Assembly: GCA_029216955.1 (NCBI GenBank)
Contig: JANAVB010002199.1
Location: 17,866,053 to 17,930,052, forward strand
Source of the DNA: Iris pallida
Lineage: Eukaryota > Streptophyta > Magnoliopsida > Asparagales > Iridaceae
Direction: 5' to 3'
Length of the DNA stretch: 64,000 nucleotides
Numbering within the stretch: the stretch's first letter is position 1; each line of letters begins with the position of its first letter. The position numbers and the translations under genes are program-made. The notes under the pieces were generated by a model that had not been told where the DNA came from, searched no databases, and was given only the letters and a program-made list of their open reading frames with translations. Shown here in pieces: positions 1-12,052 of the stretch.

Positions 1-119
1 AGGCACCAGTAACTCTGGCATCAAAAAAAGAATAATTAAAAAATATATTCTCAATCTTAGCGCCAGTTGCACTGGCGTCCAACTCCACTTTTTTTTTTTT
101 TGATTTTCTTAGTTTCGTT

Positions 120-824
120 TGTTTTAGATTAGTTTGATTTTGTTTAATCTTTTGATTTAGTTTAATCTATTAGTTACTTTGTTATTATCTATACCATGGA
201 CAATAATAAAATATATCAGTTAAAATATTTTTATATATAATATTTTTATATTAACTAATAAATTTTGTTATTATCTATATGAGTTAATATACAAATATGG
301 ATTTCTATATTTTGTATATTAACCAATATGTATAATAACAAATTTTGTTTCTTATTATATAAATTAATTTGAATATATTAATTTGTATATATTTTTTTTA
401 TTGTATATATTTATTTGTATGCTAATATATTATTTGTATATGTTAGTGTTATTTTATATATTAATTTATCGTTATTTATATTTATTTGTATACTAATATA
501 TTAGTTTGTTATTATTTATACTAGTTAGTATATTAATTTTTTATTATCTATACAACTATATTTATTTTTTATATGAAATTTGTTATTAATACAAAAAATG
601 TACAAATTAATTTGTTTATAAATACATATACCTATTTATTTTTATATATTAATTTGTATATTAATTAGTATAGATAATACCAAAATTTATTAGTTAATAT
701 AAAATTATTATATACAAAAAAATATTAACTGATATATTTTGTTATTATCCATAGTATAGATAATGACAAAGTAATTAATATATTAAACTAAACTAAATGA
801 TTAAACAACATCAAATCCTAAAAT
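120..824. repeat. AT-rich fold-back (MITE-like) element
   Basis: The two ends are long imperfect inverted repeats of about 170 bp each. The left arm (about 120-300) carries TTACTTTGTTATTATCTATA and TTAACTAATAAATTTTGTTA. The reverse complement of about 650-824 carries the same blocks in the same order with scattered mismatches. The middle is AT-rich and non-coding. This is the form of a non-autonomous fold-back or MITE-type DNA element. I could not fix a target-site duplication, so the exact ends and superfamily are open. Confidence 0.6.
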
Positions 825-2460
825 ATGTCACTAAAAAAATTTGAGTACCTAAACTCTAAAACGGACAAATCCAGTATTCAAAATATATTTTTATTATAAA
901 CCTGGCATCCTTATACAAAATAATCCTAAAATTTCTGTAGTACTATAGTTTGCTAAACTCTTAAGTTTGGTATTATGATTCAATAATGCGTCTTTCATGA
1001 TTAAATGTACATAGTCAGTAGTTGCAATTTTTTATTAAAAAAATATAAGTCAATATCTCTCGTGCATGCACATCCAATTAAAATAAATACTGCTTGTCAA
1101 ATCATGATTGCTTTAGGTTGCAAGCAATCAAGAATGGTTTTAAAACAATGCCACGAGTGTCACGCTGTTGTCCAAGTCCAACAAGTGTTTATAATAAAAC
1201 GTAGCTAAAAGTGGTCTGTCACCAAATTAATATAAGTAACTAAATAACTCATTTGGTGTCAAGTGGGGCTAATGAGTTTTCTTATTTTATGAAAATGATT
1301 TGACTTCTACAGGTTATAGCTGTTCCACTGAAAACAAACACAAAACCATCAACCAAACGTACGATTTTCTTAATTAACTATATTATATTTGTAATATTTA
1401 AACAATATACTGTGTATATGTGTTAAAAGAACTTGAATGTGCACAGTTGCTTTTAGTTTTGAAGTATGAATTGTCCATAATGGAGATGAAGCACCTTCGA
1501 GATATGTTCGTCTAATACAAAACAATGGATGTCTCAATATAACCTTTAATTTTGGTATGATGCCTACTGGCAATGACATAATTATCATATGATAACATTT
1601 AAGAGTGGACAAAATTTACGAAATAATATAGACAATTTTTTTTAATGGAAGGTGTCAGCCTTTATTTCATCAATAAATTCTAGCATTTAGAGAATGAGCA
1701 TCCTCTTGCTCGAGGAGCTGAATAATTAATGCATCTAGGGGGAGAGTTATAACAGTTGTTAATAGAGTTATCAAAAGAATGAGAGGCTAGAGTGTGAGCT
1801 ACAGAGTTGTCTTCCCTTCGGATGAACGATAATTCAATATGTTAAATATTATGATCGCTTTCACATTTTTACAAATTGCTAGCTATTGTAAATTTTTAAA
1901 TTTTATAACTTGCTACCATGACTAATTATTTACTTTGCAGTTACTATCAGTATGTCATTAACTTTTACAGTATCCCACTGCTTATTTTGCTAGATTTACG
2001 TAAGACTTTACACTTAAAAGTATATTTGAGAATAAATATTACGATGTCGAGGAATAGTTGTTTGACTGCGAGCCTATGACTGATTGAATAAATGAAAGTT
2101 TGAGAATACATTCGCAAGTAGGTTATAGTATGTTTTAAACTTTTAGGTTTTAGTATATGTATGTACTTTACAGATTATTATTGACAAGACTAGTTAAAAA
2201 GATGTGAGCTGTGAGCCTATTATAGCATTACAATAGTTGTATTAAGAAGTCATGGTAGTACCTATGGTGGGGGACATTGGCCCCCGGCCGCCATGTGATT
2301 ACATCACTCCCTTGACATGTGATTATCAGTGTCTGTTTCTTAAAAAAAAATAAACTACCCTCTCCCCTTCTCTACCAGCCCCACCTACCTACCTACCCTT
2401 GCCCCTTCCGTCGTCCCGGCCAGCCCCCCTCCATCTCCTCCCACCCCCCCTCCCCCGGTC
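825..2460. other. Intergenic DNA, no gene seen
   Basis: AT-rich sequence with only short chance reading frames. No repeat or gene family was recognised. The last 120 bases (about 2341-2460) turn strongly pyrimidine-rich (CCCCTTC and CCTACCTACC runs) directly before the first LTR. Confidence 0.5.
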
Positions 2461-3234
2461 TGTCACCCTCACTTTTTCCAGTTAGGGGTAAAATGGTAAT
2501 CTTCCATTTTATATTATTTTGAGAATTTTATTTCATGAATAATATTATTTAATTATTATAGGAGTCGGGTTCGAATTTCATCGCATTCCGAGTTAATTCG
2601 GGACCCCGGTGAATTTCGACTTGAGCTGTAATTAGCCTGTTAGCTAACCATGGCCCACCACACTAAAAATTAGGGTTTAAGAGTTTGGACTAGTTCCCCA
2701 TGAGTAATTTAGTTTAGTTATAATTTTTATTTATTTTTAGCAACTTCCTAAACCTAATTTGGATTATTTTAGCATGTAGGCTTAGGGAGGGGCAAACTTG
2801 TAATTACAAGTGCCCCTACCCATGCTCCATGGCCGGCCACCTACAGCACCCCCTCCACCTCTCCTTTCTTCTTCACTAAGTTATCACTCTCTCTCTTCAT
2901 TCATTCCTTTCCAACTTCTTCTTCTCCATCAAAATCTACAATTTAGGTATGTCATTAACTCTCATTTAATTCCTCATTTTGCATTCATCCCTTCACATTA
3001 ATTATAGGGGAGACCATTCTCTACAAGTTGACCCTAGCCTTTGTAGGTTTCCTTAAAATATAGTTTAAGGATTATTTATGGATTTATCCTTTTAGAGAGA
3101 TATATATATATATATACATGTGTATTTGTGTGTGTAGAGGAGAGTGGTAGTGGTGTTGAGAGTGTGTATTTATATATATGTGTGTATGTGTCTGTATATA
3201 TATATAGATATGTATGTGTCAGATAGGAAGGAGA

Positions 3235-3836
3235 ATGAGAATGAGAATGAGGAAGGAGAATGGGAAGGAGAATGGGAAGGAGAATGAGGAAGGAGAATAG
3301 GAAGGAGAATGAGAAGGAGAATGGGAAGGAGAATGAGGAAGGAGAATAGGAAGGAGAATAGGAAGGAGAATGAGAAGGAGAATAGGAAGGAGAATGAGAA
3401 GGAGAATAGGAAGGAGAATGAGGAAGGAGAATAGGAAGGAGAATGAGAAGGAGAATGGGAAGGAGAATAAGGAAGGAGAATAGGAAGGAGAATGAGAAGG
3501 AGAATGGGAAGGAGAATGAGGAAGGAGAATGGGAAGGAGAATGAGAAGGAGAATGGGAAGGAGAATGGGAAGGAGAATGAGGAAGGAGAATAGGAAGGAG
3601 AATGAGAAGGAGAATGGGAAGGAGAATGAGGAAGGAGAATAGGAAGGAGAATAGGAAGGAGAATGAGAAGGAGAATGGGAAGGAGAATGAGGAAGGAGAA
3701 TAGGAAGGAGAATGAGAAGGAGAATGGGAAGGAGAATGAGGAAGGAGAATAGGAAGGAGAATGGGAAGGAGAATGGGAAGGAGAATGAGGAAGGAGAATA
3801 GGAAGGAGAATAGGAAGGAGAATGAGAAGGAGAATA
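3235..3836 (+). repeat. GGAGAAT minisatellite in LTR A
   Basis: About 600 bp of variants of GGAAGGAGAATGAGAAGGAG and GGAAGGAGAATAGG. The 6-bp and 12-bp phase makes all reading frames open, giving repeats such as SFSFPF, ILLPIL or SPSHSPS on the minus strand. These are not proteins. The array recurs in copies B-E with different unit numbers. Confidence 0.9.
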
Positions 3837-3940
3837 GGAGTTTGAGAATGAATCGGAGTTCGGGTAGCCGGATTGACTTGAAACTTGGGTGGCATGTTGG
3901 GTACACCCCACAAATGTCATATTTGAGCCGATTTTTGGCT

Positions 3941-4290
3941 CGGTTGACCCAGAGTTGACTTTTTACCCAAAAGTCAACCGTGAGTCAACACTTTGTCTAG
4001 ATTTCACCAAATCCAAACTAGAGTTGACCAGTTGACCAAAAATCAACTGTTAGTCAACATTTGACCAGTTTGACCTAGAGTTGACCAGAGTTGACCAGTT
4101 GACCAAAAGTCAACTGTAGGCCAACTCTTGATCCCGTTTGACTTTCTTCGACTTGTTTTGACCCGTGATGCCTGGTATGACCTAGGATTGACTTGGTTAG
4201 GCTTAGATTGACTTGATATAACTTGATTTGACCTAGATTGAATTGACAGGACTTAGTGTGACTCAGTGAGACCTAGTTTGACCTAGATTG
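3941..4290 (+). promoter_or_regulatory. TTGAC (W-box core) cluster in LTR A
   Basis: TTGAC, or its complement GTCAA, occurs about every 10-15 bases, many as TTGACC or GTTGACT. TTGAC[CT] is the known binding core of WRKY transcription factors. The same block lies in all other copies (about 7190-7500, 9540-9945, 15220-15565, 17920-18262). Copy C has an extra tandem duplication of part of it near 9711-9860. A role in stress-induced LTR transcription is inference. Confidence 0.5.
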
Positions 4291-5707
4291 CATATCATTC
4301 ATTGTAAATCATTCCTAAACTTGTTTAAACCTAAATTAACTTACAGTATCTCATATTTAGGTCTTCTGATACCGCTCTGAGCATTGATATACCATACAGC
4401 TTAGGACAGCAGGCGAGTACATTCACTGATAGTTTTTATTGTCTTGATATTTGCTATATCCGATTCAGTCGTAGTGTCTTACTTGATTCTCAGACACGAT
4501 AGTGCACGGACTAGTATTGTCGGATTTCTGTTATGAGATGTCATTCCTGGATTTCTTGGGATACTGGTACTTGCTTAGTCTTGATTTTCGTACTTGTATT
4601 GACGCCGATTCCTGAAGAGGACTTGCTCCCCTCTTTGGAAATCCCGCGTCATGACGTGCTATGTCCGGATCCGTGTACTATTCGGGGAATGGGGAATATT
4701 ATAGATAGTGTGATCAATGCCCACCTTGAGTTACTACTTGTATCATAGCTATACCCTCACCTCACGATGGGTATAGCCTGACCTGTGCTACTACTTGCTC
4801 CATAGCTTACCATCCCGGCCGGGCCGAGTCCACGTACTTGTAGCCGGTCGGCTGGAAGCCTGATACTTGACCCATACCGATCACATTAGGCTATAATGTT
4901 CGAGGCACATTTTATGTTTACTTTTCCTGTCATATATCCTGTTCTGTCTACATTCAGTACCTTCTCACCATGCATGATATACAGTTACTCACATGCTTTA
5001 CATGCCTTTACATTGTACCTTGATTGGAGATTAAGTTCTGCTCGGGAGAAGAGTTACAACCCCGGTCCTTGTTTGGTTTAAGGGTTGTGACTCGGCTTCC
5101 GAACGGTTACCAAGTCTTCGCATATCTTTGTCTTGTAGTTTATTACACTGTCTCTTATAGAACTTGTCAATTCACATGGAACTGCTGTTAGTGTTTGTAC
5201 TTGCTCATTTTCCTGACAGGATACCGTTATGATATATTACAGATGATTCCGATACGGACTGCTCGACCTATTATGGGCTGGAGTCAGATGGAGTAGCCTT
5301 AGATCGTGGCCTTATAGTGGAGCCACTAGATTTTGTACTTCCAGAGTAGTGTAGGCTAGCTAGGTTTGACTGGACTGCGATCCAGCTAGCTTATCAGACT
5401 GTAGTTCTATATTCTATTTTTGATACTCTGTGATGTATATATCTGGACTTGTATTAGACTGTGGACTTGTTTACTCTTTCATCTATCATATGTCTTTACT
5501 CTGAGCTATCTACCTTAGTTTTATTCTGTGATTGAGACTGTATTGATATGTCACCTCCATTCGGAGAGTATATACTGTACAGGTACATTTTAACTGTTAG
5601 TCGTAGGTATTTACAGACGTTATATACAGCGTTCTACCGCCGATTCTGCGGCGTAGGCTGGACGTACCCACGTGCTCGTGCCCCTCATAAGGGTGCGGGT
5701 CGTGACA

Positions 5708-5792
5708 CGTTTTTGTGGTGGCCCATGCTAGCACCGGACCTGCATGGGTAGCACCGGACCTGCATGACATGTTTTTGTGGTGGCCCATGCTA
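5708..5792 (+). other. Rearranged leader between inverted LTRs A and B
   Basis: This holds two plus-strand copies of the leader that normally follows the LTR: CGTTTTTGTGGTGGCCCATG at 5708, and ACATGTTTTTGTGGTGGCCC about 57 bp later. Between them GTAGCACCGGACCTGCATG occurs twice in tandem. LTR B then starts in opposite orientation. Small duplications at an inverted junction suggest template switching or repair synthesis. Confidence 0.7.
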
Positions 5793-8083
5793 GCAGAATC
5801 GGCGGTAGAACGCTGTATATAACGTCTGTAAATACCTACGACTAACAGTTAAAATGTACCTGTACAGTATATACTCTCCGAATGGAGGTGACATATCAAT
5901 ACAGTCTCAATCACAGAATAAAACTAAGGTAGATAGCTCAGAGTAAAGACATATGATAGATGAAAGAGTAAACAAGTCCACAGTCTAATACAAGTCCAGA
6001 TATATACATCACAGAGTATCAAAAATAGAATATAGAACTACAGTCTGATAAGCTAGCTGGATCGCAGTCCAGTCAAACCTAGCTAGCCTACACTACTCTG
6101 GAAGTACAAAATCTAGTGGCTCCACTATAAGGCCACGATCTAAGGCTACTCCATCTGACTCGAGCCCATAATAGGTCGAGCAGTCCGTATCGGAATCATC
6201 TGTAATATATCATAACGGTATCCTGTCAGGAAAATGAGCAAGTACAAACACTAACAGCAGTTCCATGTGAATTGACAAGTTCTATAAGAGACAGTGTAAT
6301 GAACAACAAGACAAAGATATACGAAGACTTGGGAACCGTTCGGAAGCCGAGTCACAACCCTTAAACCAAACAAGGACCGGGGTTGTAACTCTTCTCCCGA
6401 GCAGAACTTAATCTCCAATCAAGGTACAATGTAAAGGCATGTAAAGCATGTGAGTAACTGTATATCATGCATGGTGAGAAGGTACTGAATGTTGACAGAA
6501 TAGGATATATGACAGGAAAAGTAAACATAAAATGTGCCTCGAACATTATAGCCTAATGTGATCGGTATGGGTCAAGTATCAGGCTTCCAGCCGACCGGCT
6601 ACAAGTACGTGGACTCGGCCCGGCCGGGATGGTAAGCTATGGAGCAAGTAGTAGCACAGGTCAGGCTATACCCATCGTGAGGTGAGGGTATAGCTATGAT
6701 ACAAGTAGTAACTCAAGGTGGGCATTGATCACACTATCTATAATATTCCCCATTCCCCGAATAGTATACGGATCCGGACATAGCACGTCATGACGCGGGA
6801 TTTCCAAAGAGGGGAGCAAGTCCTCTTCAGGAATCGGCGTCAATACAAGTACGAGAATCAAGACTAAGCAAGTACCAGTATCCCAAGAAATCCAGGAATG
6901 ACATCTCATGACAGGAATCCGACAATACTAGTCCGTGCACTTTCGTGTCTGAGAATCAAGTAAGACACTACGACTGAATCGGATATAGCAAATATCAAGA
7001 CAATGAAAACTATCAGTGAATGTACTCGCCTGCTGTCCTGAGCTGTATGGTATATCAATGCTCAGAGCGGTATCAGAAGACCTAAATATGAGATACTGTA
7101 AGTTAATTTAGGTTTAAACAAGTTTAGGAATGATTTACAATCTAGGTCAAACTAGGTCTCACTGAGTCACACTAAGTCCTGTCAATTCAATCTAGGTCAA
7201 ATCAAGTTATATCAAGTCAATCTAAGCCTAACCAAGTCAATCCTAGGTTATACCAGGCATCACGGGTCAAAATAAGTCGAAGAAAGTCAAACGGGATCAA
7301 GAGTTGGCCTACAGTTAACTTTTGGTCAACTGGTCAACTCTGGTCAACTCCAGGTCAAACTGGTCAAATGTTGACTAACAGTTGATTTTTGGTCAACTGG
7401 TCAACTCTAGTTTGGATTTGGTGAAATCTAGACAAAGTGTTGACTCACGGTTGACTTTTGGGTAAAAAGTCAACTCTGGGTCAACCGAGCCAAAAATCGG
7501 CTCAAATATGACATTTGTGGGGTGTACCCAACATGCCACCCAAGTTTCAAGTCAATCCGGCTACCCGAACTCCGATTCATTCTCAAACTCCTATTCTCCT
7601 TCTCATTCTCCTTCCTATTCTCCTTCCTATTCTCCTTCCTCATTCTCCTTCCCATTCTCCTTCCCATTCTCCTTCCTATTCTCCTTCCTCATTCTCCTTC
7701 CCATTCTCCTTCTCATTCTCCTTCCTATTCTCCTTCCTCATTCTCCTTCTCATTCTCCTTCTCATTCTCCTTCATATTCTCCTTCCTCATTCTCCTTCCC
7801 ATTCTCCTTCTCATTCTCCTTCCTATTCTCCTTCCTCATTCTCCTTCCCATTCTCCTTCCTCATTCTCCTTCCCATTCTCCTTCTCATTCTCCTTCCTAT
7901 TCTCCTTCCTCATTCTCCTTCCCATTCTCCTTCCTATTCTCCTTCCTCATTCTCCTTCCTATTCTCCTTCCTATTCTCCTTCCTCATTCTCCTTCCCATT
8001 CTCCTTCTCATTCTCCTTCCTATTCTCCTTCCTCATTCTCCTTCCCATTCTCCTTCCTATTCTCCTTCCTATTCTCCTTCCTC
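5793..8083 (-). mobile_element. Family 1 LTR, copy B (truncated both ends)
   Basis: An inverted copy of most of LTR A. It lacks the last 60 or so bases of the LTR (left edge, joined to the A leader). Its right edge stops inside the minisatellite (about 7590-8083), so the U3 start is missing. Identity to A is very high by eye. Together A and B form an inverted repeat with arms of about 2.2 kb and a spacer of about 140 bp. Short frames of 61 and 71 codons in it recur in every copy only because the LTRs are recent copies. Confidence 0.85.
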
Positions 8084-8102
8084 ATGGGCCACCACAAAAA
8101 CG
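8084..8102 (-). other. Internal leader between LTRs C and B
   Basis: On the minus strand, the end of LTR C (CGTGACA) is followed by CGTTTTTGTGGTGGCCCAT, the same leader as after LTR A. The minisatellite of copy B then begins abruptly. LTR C is thus followed by internal sequence as if it were also a 5' LTR. This is what unequal LTR-LTR exchange in a tandem LTR array would leave. Confidence 0.75.
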
Positions 8103-11100
8103 TGTCACGACCCGCACCCTTATGAGGGGCACGAGCACGTGGGTACGTCCAGCCTACGCCGCAGAATCGGCGGTAGAACGCTGTATATAACGTCTGTAAA
8201 TACCTACGACTAACAGTTAAAATATACCTGTACAGTATATACTCTCCGAATGGAGGTGACATATCAATACAGTCTCAATCACAGAATAAAACTAAGGTAG
8301 ATAGCTCAGAGTAAAGACATATGATAGATGAAAGAGTAAACAAGTCCACAGTCTAATACAAGTCCAGATATATACATCACAGAGTATCAAAAATAGAATA
8401 TAGAACTACAGTCTGATAAGCTAGCTGGATCGCAGTCCAGTCAAACCTAGCTAGCCTACACTACTCTGGAAGTACAAAATCTAGTGGCTCCACTATAAGG
8501 CCACGATCTAAGGCTACTCCATCTGACTCGAGCCCATAATAGGTCGAGCAGTCCGCATCGGAATCATCTGTAATACATCATAACGGTATCCTGTCAGGAA
8601 AATGAGCAAGTACAAACACTAACAGCAGTTCCATGTGAATTGACAAGTTCTATTAGAGACAGTGTAATGAACTACAAGACAAAGATATGCGAAGACTTGG
8701 GAACCGTTCGGAAGCCGAGTCACAACCCTTAAACCAAACAAGGACCGGGGTTGTAACTCTTCTCCCGAGCAGAACTTAATCTCCAATCAAGGTACAATGT
8801 AAAGGCATGTAAAGCATGTGAGTAACTGTATATCATGCATGGTGAGAAGGTACTGAATGTAGACAGAACAGGATATATGACAGAAAAAGTGAACATAAAA
8901 TGTGCCTCGAACATTATAGCCTAATGTGATCGGTATGGGTCAAGTATCAGGCTTCCAGCCGACCGGCTACAAGTACGTGGACTCGGCCCGGCCGGAATGG
9001 TAAGCTATGGAGCAAGTAGTAGCACAGGTCAGGCTATACCCATCGTGAGGTGAGGGTATAGCTATGATACAAGTAGTAACTCAAGGTGGGCATTGATCAC
9101 ACTATCTATAATATTCCCCATTCCCCGAATAGTATACGGATCCGGACATAGCTCGTCATAACGCGGGATTTCCAAAGAGGGGAGCAAGTCCTCTTCAGGA
9201 ATCGGCGTCAATACAAGTACGAGAATCAAGACTAAGCAAGTACCAGTATCCCAAGAAATCCAGAAATGACATCTCATGACAGGAATCCGACAATACTAGT
9301 CCGTGCACTATCGTGTCTGAGAATCAAGTAAGACACTACGACTGAATCGGATATAGCAAATATCAAGACAATGAAAACTATCAGTGAATGTACTCGCCTG
9401 CTGTCCTGAGCTGTATGGTATATCAATGCTCAGAGCGGTATCAGAAGACCTAAATATGAGATACTGTAAGTTAATTTAGGTTTAAACAAGTTTAGGAATG
9501 ATTTACAATGAATGATATGCAATCTAGGTCAAACTAGGTCTCACTGAGTCACACTAAGTCCTGTCAATTCAATCTAGGTCAAATCAAGTTATATCAAGTC
9601 AATCTAAGCCTAACCAAGTCAATCCTAGGTCATACCAGGCATCACGGGTCAAAACAAGTCGAAGAAAGTCAAACGGGATCAAGAGTTGGCCTACAGTTGA
9701 CTTTTGGTCAACTGGTCAACTCTGGTCAACTCTAGGTCAAACTGGTCAAATGTTGACTAACAGTTGATTTTTGGTCAACTGGTCAACTCTAGTCAACTCT
9801 AGGTCAAACTGGTCAAATGTTGACTAACAGTTGATTTTTGGTCAACTGGTCAACTCTAGTTTGGATTTGGTGAAATCTAGACAAAGTGTTGACTCACGGT
9901 TGACTTTTGGGTAAAAAGTCAACTCTGGGTCAACCGAGCCAAAAATCGGCTCAAATATGACATTTGTGGGGTGTACCCAACATGCCACCCAAGTTTCAAG
10001 TCAATCCGGCTACCCGAACTCTGATTCATTCTCAAACTCCTATTCTCCTTCTCATTCTCCTTCCTATTCTCCTTCCTATTCTCCTTCCTCATTCTCCTTC
10101 CCATTCTCCTTCCCATTCTCCTTCCTCATTCTCCTTCCCATTCTCCTTCTCATTCTCCTTCCTATTCTCCTTCCTCATTCTCCTTCCCATTCTCCTTCTC
10201 ATTCTCCTTCCTATTCTTCTTCCTATTCTCCTTCCTCATTCTCCTTCCCATTCTCCTTCTCATTCTCCTTCCTATTCTCCTTCCTCATTCTCCTTCCCAT
10301 TCTCCTTCCCATTCTCCTTCCTATTCTCCTTCCTCATTCTCCTTCTCATTCTCCTTCCTATTCTCCTTCCTCATTCTCCTTCCCATTCTCCTTCTCATTC
10401 TCCTTCCTATTCTCCTTCCTTATTCTCCTTCCCATTCTCCTTCTCATTCTCCTTCCTATTCTCCTTCCTCATTCTCCTTCCCATTCTCCTTCTCATTCTC
10501 CTTCCTATTCTCCTTCCTCATTCTCCTTCCCATTCTCCTTCCTATTCTCCTTCCCATTCTCCTTCCCATTCTCCTTCCTCATTCTCCTTCCCATTCTCCT
10601 TCTCATTCTCCTTCCTATTCTCCTTCCTCATTCTCCTTCCTCATTCTCATTCCCATTCTCCTTCTCATTCTCCTTCTCATTCTCCTTCCCATTATCCTTC
10701 CTATCTGACACATACATATCTATATATATATACAGACACATACACACATATATATAAATACACACTCTCAACACCACTACCACTCTCCTCTACACACACA
10801 AATACACATGTATATATATATATATCTCTCTAAAAGGATAAATCCATAAATAATCCTTAAACTATATTTTAAGGAAACCTACAAAGGCTAGGGTCAACTT
10901 GTAGAGAATGGTCTCCCCTATAATTAATGTGAAGGGATGAATGCAAAATGAGGAATTAAATGAGAGTTAATGACATACCTAAATTGTAGATTTTGATGGA
11001 GAAGAAGAAGTTGGAAAGGAATGAATGAAGAGAGAGAGTGATAACTTAGTGAAGAAGAAAGGAGAGGTGGAGGGGGTGCTGTAGGTGGCCGGCCATGGAG

Positions 11101-11464
11101 CATGGGTAGGGGCACTTGTAATTACAAGTTTGCCCCTCCCTAAGCCTACATGCTAAAATAATCCAAATTAGGTTTAGGAAGTTGCTAAAAATAAATAAAA
11201 ATCATAATTAAACTAAATTACTCATGGGGAACTAGTCCAAACTCTTAAACCCTAATTTTTAGTGTGGTGGGCCATGGTTAGCTAACAGGCTAATTACAGC
11301 TCAAGTCGAAATTCACCGGGGTCCCGAATTAACTCGGCATGCGATGAAATTCGAACCCGACTCCTATAATAATTAAATAATATTATTCATGAAATAAAAT
11401 TCCCAAAATAATATAAAATAGAAGATTACCATTTTACCCCTAACTGGAAAAAGTGAGGGTGACA
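8103..11464 (-). mobile_element. Family 1 LTR, copy C: 3' LTR of element 1
   Basis: A complete LTR of 3362 bp, read on the minus strand from TGTCACCCTC (11464) to CGTGACA (8103). It directly follows the purine-rich tract of the internal region, which marks it as the 3' LTR of element 1. It contains the minisatellite (about 10037-10713) and the TTGAC block with an extra tandem copy near 9711-9860. Confidence 0.9.
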
Positions 11465-11502
11465 AGTCTATCCACCTTAAAAAAAATTTCGTCCTCGAAA
11501 TT
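11465..11502 (-). promoter_or_regulatory. Polypurine tract and upstream stem-loop of element 1
   Basis: On the minus strand AATTTCGAGGACGAAATT (11485-11502) forms a perfect 7-bp stem with an AGGA loop. A T-run and AAGGTGGATAGACT follow, directly before the LTR. The purine-rich tract is the expected plus-strand DNA primer site. The stem-loop is shared with three other elements in the window. Confidence 0.75.
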
Positions 11503-11557
11503 GAAGACAACAAGCACAGGAAAACACAAACAGAAATAAAGAAAATAAATTTATACC

Positions 11558-11980
11558 TCAGGGCGCGAAAAGATAAGGGAAACGCTCCCGCGTGTCGTCC
11601 TCCCTCTCCCAGGTAGACTCACCTGGAGAGTGATGCCTCCACGCAACCCGAACCAAGGGTATGACCTGGTTCCGGAGCACCTTCTCCCTGCGATCCAGAA
11701 TCTCCACTAGCTGTTCTGGATAGCTGAGAGTAGGTCCCACCTGTATCGCTGAATGGTCCAATACATGGCTAGGATCTGCCACGTACCGCCTCAGCTGAGA
11801 TACATGAAACATGTTGTGCACTCCCTCGAGCCTTGTAGGCAAGTCCAGTCGGTAGGCTACTGTACCGATCCTCTCTAAGATGGTGAAAGGTCCGATGTAG
11901 CGCGGACTGAGCTTCCCACCGCCGCCAAAGTGAATAGTGCCACGTGTCGGGGATATCCTCAGAAATACCATGTCACCAAC
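11558..11980 (-). CDS. Element 1 pol, last exon: integrase C-terminal domain and chromodomain
   Basis: The end of a chromovirus polyprotein. Early residues follow the plant integrase C-terminal pattern (VGDMVFLRISPTRG, then GKLSPRYIGPF). The last 60 or so residues match the chromodomain end typical of Tekay/Del chromoviruses (LVEILDRREKVLRN, VIPLVRVAWRHHSPGESTW). In the family, this tail guides integration by binding chromatin. The exon has no stop of its own. It joins the upstream part in frame once the 72-nt intron at 11981-12052 is removed. The whole element is dead because of upstream deletion and a nonsense codon. Confidence 0.8.
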   Translation of the reverse strand, partial: VGDMVFLRISPTRGTIHFGGGGKLSPRYIGPFTILERIGTVAYRLDLPTRLEGVHNMFHVSQLRRYVADPSHVLDHSAIQVGPTLSYPEQLVEILDRREKVLRNQVIPLVRVAWRHHSPGESTWEREDDTRERFPYLFAP

Positions 11981-12052
11981 CTAGACACAAGACAAAACTC
12001 AACACACAACTAACAAACAATCACAACAAACATGACAAGAACTGAAACTAAC
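11981..12052 (-). other. Intron in element 1 integrase region
   Basis: Minus-strand donor GAG|GTTAGT and acceptor TGTCTAG|GTT bound 72 nt, T-rich with an in-frame stop. Removing it restores the conserved stretch LEFE-VGDMVF. Element 3 has an intron at exactly the same codon boundary (53526-53623, 98 nt), and intron-free element 4 reads [10 protein letters not shown] there. Splicing has not been shown, but position, borders and frame agree in two independent elements. Confidence 0.75.

Larger units (their letters stand above)
2461..5707 (+). mobile_element. Family 1 LTR, copy A (complete, plus strand)
   Basis: A 3247-bp LTR starting TGTCACCCTC and ending GGGTCGTGACA, so both ends have TG...CA. 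The start is fixed by copy C, where the same TGTCACCC sits directly after a purine-rich tract. Inside, in order: a unique U3 part, a short TA run, a GGAGAAT minisatellite (3235-3836), a TTGAC-rich block (3941-4290) and a unique 3' part. The internal leader CGTTTTTGTGGTGGCCCATG follows its end, so this was a 5' LTR rather than a solo LTR. The rest of its element is gone, replaced by inverted copy B. No TSD was found. Confidence 0.85.

Noticed and set aside
3076..3920. Long minus-strand frames (230-280 codons) of SFSFPF, ILLPIL and SPSHSPS repeats, and their counterparts in LTRs B-E
   Set aside because: All three frames are open because the minisatellite units lack stops. Unit number differs in each copy, so these are not genes.
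4533..5081. Frames of 71 and 61 codons repeated in every family 1 LTR (start MRCHSW and MFEAHF)
   Set aside because: They recur only because the LTRs are recent copies. There is no start context, domain or selection signal visible.
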